From Oscillospiraceae bacterium (GTDB lineage Bacteria > Bacillota > Clostridia > Oscillospirales > Ruminococcaceae): DNA of 6,261 bases. Made by a program: the position numbers and the translations under genes. The DNA lies in assembly GCA_017828835.1 (NCBI GenBank), contig JAGAEK010000084.1:1-6261 (forward strand), given 5' to 3'. A model generated the notes under the pieces. It saw only the letters and a program-made list of their open reading frames with translations. It was not told the DNA's origin and ran no database searches. Shown here piece by piece: positions 4,766 through 6,261 of the stretch (within the stretch, counting starts at the first letter, position 1; each line of letters opens with the position of its first letter).

Positions 4766-5461
4766 ATGGCAACTATATTTATAAGATCGCTGATCGTTTA
4801 CTTTCTGATCGCGTTTGCTTTGAGGGTAATGGGAAAAAGGCAGCTTGGTGAAATGCAGCCGTCGGAGCTTGCGGTGACGATACTGATATCGAATATCGCG
4901 ACGCTGCCGATGGAGGACACGAGCATACCTTTTCTGTCCGGTGTGATACCGATAGTATCGCTTGCGGCGTTTGAGGTGATAATGTCTTACTGTACGCTGA
5001 AAAACAAGACGTTCAGAAAAATCATAATAGGGAGTCCGGTCGTTATAATCAAGAACGGGAAAATAGATCAGGAGAAGCTGAAAGAGCTGAGGATAAACGC
5101 GGACGATCTGCTGACACAACTGCGCTGCAAAGAAGTTTTTGACATAAGCGAGGTGGAATTTGCGGCGATAGAGACGACGGGAGAGCTGAGCGTATATAAA
5201 AAATATATTTCGCGGGAGGTAACGGCGGGAATGCTTGAGATTCCCGATAAGCCCGCCGAGAACGATCCGCAGATAGCGATAATAAGCGACGGAGCGATAA
5301 TAGAAGACGGGCTTGCGCTGTGCAACAAGAAAAGAGAGTGGCTCGACGGCGTACTGAAAAAGGAAAACGAGTCGGTAAAAGACGTTTTGCTGATGACCTG
5401 CAACAAGAGCGAGAACTACGTCATAATCAAAAACGAACTGAAGAAAGGAGCCGGGAGATGA
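4766..5461 (+). CDS. DUF421 (YetF family) membrane protein
   Basis: At 231 aa this matches the usual size of the Bacillus YetF/YrbG/YdfS family. GGAGGG (4753-4758) supports the ATG. Residues ~5-78 hold three hydrophobic helices (about 5-22, 34-48, 57-78) with the family signature RVMGKRQLGE (20-29). Residues ~84-231 form the cytoplasmic domain with GSPVVIIKNGKI (89-100), DDLLTQLR (113-120), DISEVEFAAIETTGELSV (126-143) and a WL pair near 192. The biochemical role is unknown. Family members in Bacillus are linked to spores, and a DUF421-containing protein of the mobile spoVA operon affects spore resistance; whether this one is sporulation-related is not shown here. It overlaps the DUF4363 gene by ATGA, implying translational coupling. 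Isoleucine is encoded mainly by ATA (21 of 29), unlike the SBP genes. Confidence 0.93.
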   Translation: MATIFIRSLIVYFLIAFALRVMGKRQLGEMQPSELAVTILISNIATLPMEDTSIPFLSGVIPIVSLAAFEVIMSYCTLKNKTFRKIIIGSPVVIIKNGKIDQEKLKELRINADDLLTQLRCKEVFDISEVEFAAIETTGELSVYKKYISREVTAGMLEIPDKPAENDPQIAIISDGAIIEDGLALCNKKREWLDGVLKKENESVKDVLLMTCNKSENYVIIKNELKKGAGR

Positions 5462-5838
5462 AACGTGTGATAATAAGTATATGCTCGTTGGCGTTAGTAA
5501 TAGGATTGAGCTGTTTCGGGATCGTATACATGAAAAACGCGTGTGACGAGTTATGTGAAGAAATAGAAGAGATAGAAGCGGCGTATACCGAAGGAAACGT
5601 TTCGGACGCCGAAGCGCGTATAGCGAAGCTTGAGAAGGAATGGGAAGAAAAGGACAAAATAATAAGTAAATTTGTGAGGTACGACAGGCTCGGTGAGATC
5701 TCGGATACCGTAACGCAGTTGAAAATTTTGGTAAAAAATGAAGAAAAAGGGGATTTTTTGTCGCAAACGGCGAAAATAAAAAAGATACTCGAAGACTCCT
5801 GGGCGCATGAAAAACCGGATATAAAAAATATATTTTAG
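5458..5838 (+). CDS. DUF4363 family protein
   Basis: The 126-aa product starts at the ATG of the ATGA overlap with the DUF421 gene. AAAGGAG (5444-5450) lies seven bases upstream, inside the end of that gene. Residues 4-24 form an N-terminal membrane anchor (hydrophobic IISICSLALVIGLSCFGIVY), followed by a highly charged helical region: ELCEEIEEIEAAYTEGNVSD (31-50), then LEKEWEEKDKIISKFVRYD (58-76) with the conserved Trp at 62, and a C-terminus ending NIF. This layout (short anchor, two or three long amphipathic helices, EW..K motif, NIF tail) matches DUF4363, which in clostridia often sits next to DUF421. The helical part is predicted to be extracytoplasmic from the Lys/Arg-first topology (inference). 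A partnership with the DUF421 protein is suggested by coupling; function is unknown. Confidence 0.88.
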   Translation: MKRVIISICSLALVIGLSCFGIVYMKNACDELCEEIEEIEAAYTEGNVSDAEARIAKLEKEWEEKDKIISKFVRYDRLGEISDTVTQLKILVKNEEKGDFLSQTAKIKKILEDSWAHEKPDIKNIF

Positions 5839-5870
5839 CAAAAGGTATTTATTTTTTGCAAACGTTAAGA

Positions 5871-5876
5871 TATAAT
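5871..5876 (+). promoter_or_regulatory. -10 box of a probable promoter for the downstream membrane protein
   Basis: A consensus TATAAT lies 71 bases before the ATG at 5947. The hexamer 17 bases upstream (5848-5853, TTTATT) is a poor -35, so an activator or moderate strength is possible. It follows the DUF4363 stop by 32 bases, and no terminator is visible between, so read-through may add to expression. Confidence 0.5.
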
Positions 5877-5946
5877 AGTAACAGCGTCAGAGTTTTCCGG
5901 ACGTAGCGAATGAAATATCTTAAAGCAAAGGATGCAGAAAATACAT

Positions 5947-6261
5947 ATGAAACATAAAAATTCCAAAACCACTATATGGATAATGGTGATAATAATAGTA
6001 GCTGCGGGCGCTTTTCTGGCGGGCCAGATGCTGGATTTCGATTTTCCGTGGAACAAACCGACCGAAAGCTCGAGGAGCGAAATGAGCAAGCCGGTGTCCG
6101 AGGCGAGTGAGATCGAATCGAGCGACGAATCGCAGCAGGAAACAAGCGAGTCGGGTGAGACAAGCGAAACGAGCGAAGAAGCCTCGGGTACTTCTCAAAG
6201 TTCCGAGATAAGCTCCGAATACGTTTACGTTGAAAAAACGGATTTTGACATAAAAAGAGGA
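5947..6261 (+). CDS. Membrane-anchored protein with Ser/Glu-rich linker, N-terminal part (cut by right edge)
   Basis: The frame is open from an in-frame TGA at 5911 to the right edge. Two starts are possible: ATG 5947 (MKHKNSKTTIWIM), with AAAGGA at a long 14-base spacing, or ATG 5932 (MQKIH, five codons longer), which has no usable ribosome site. I prefer 5947. Residues ~9-28 are a single transmembrane helix after a basic N-terminus, giving a type II topology or an uncleaved signal anchor. Residues ~38-91 are a low-complexity Ser/Glu/Thr stretch with repeated SE/TSE units, typical of an extended linker holding an enzyme or binding domain outside the cell. A new domain begins near YVYVEKTDFDIKRG, just before the edge. 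That start resembles some clostridial cell-wall hydrolases such as M15-type carboxypeptidases, but too little is visible to assign it. Confidence 0.75.
   Translation, partial: MKHKNSKTTIWIMVIIIVAAGAFLAGQMLDFDFPWNKPTESSRSEMSKPVSEASEIESSDESQQETSESGETSETSEEASGTSQSSEISSEYVYVEKTDFDIKRG

Noticed and set aside
5838..5859. Terminator after the DUF4363 gene (GCAAAA with TTTTGC)
   Set aside because: The stem is six AT-rich pairs with a 10-base loop and is followed by AAACG, not a U-tract.

Overview
The window looks like a chromosomal segment of a Gram-positive, probably gut-type member of the Clostridia (Oscillospiraceae/Christensenellales-like). The basis is strong AAGGAGG-type ribosome binding sites, sigma-A-like promoters with 17-bp spacers, lipoprotein-type solute-binding proteins, and a DUF421 (YetF) gene coupled to a DUF4363 gene, a pairing typical of clostridial genomes. 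This placement is inference; no rRNA or marker gene is present.

The left two thirds (1-4649) is transcribed leftwards (- strand). In transcription order it holds: a small four-helix membrane protein (4254-4649) ending in a clear intrinsic terminator; an unrecognised 178-aa protein that appears to start at TTG (3608-4144) with its own promoter; two tandem paralogous ABC-transporter family 1 solute-binding lipoproteins, SBP2 (2035-3396) and SBP1 (529-1878); and the N-terminal part of a secreted protein (1-392) cut by the window edge. No permease or ATPase gene is visible, so the SBP pair is orphaned within this window.

The right third is transcribed rightwards (+ strand): a DUF421/YetF-family membrane protein (4766-5461), a DUF4363 protein overlapping it by ATGA (5458-5838), then a TATAAT-type promoter and the N-terminus of a membrane-anchored protein with a Ser/Glu-rich linker (from 5947, cut by the right edge). 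The 4650-4765 gap is a divergent intergenic region.

The most interesting signal is regulatory. A 15-bp inverted-repeat motif (TGATAG-AAA-CTATCA and variants) occurs three times, only upstream of the two SBP genes. One copy overlaps the -35 box of a good SBP2 promoter, one near-perfect palindromic copy lies 119 bp further upstream, and one degenerate copy lies before SBP1, whose leader has lost the -10 region. The whole SBP unit (operator, leader, gene, 3' flank) is duplicated. Identity is patchy: about 98% over the signal-peptide end and much lower in the middle, which suggests gene conversion. Unrelated hairpins sit at the matching place after each SBP stop. I see no mobile element, CRISPR array, tRNA or rRNA. 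I see no clear sign of a wholly new system; the candidate local SBP regulon and the uncharacterised small proteins are what merit a second look.
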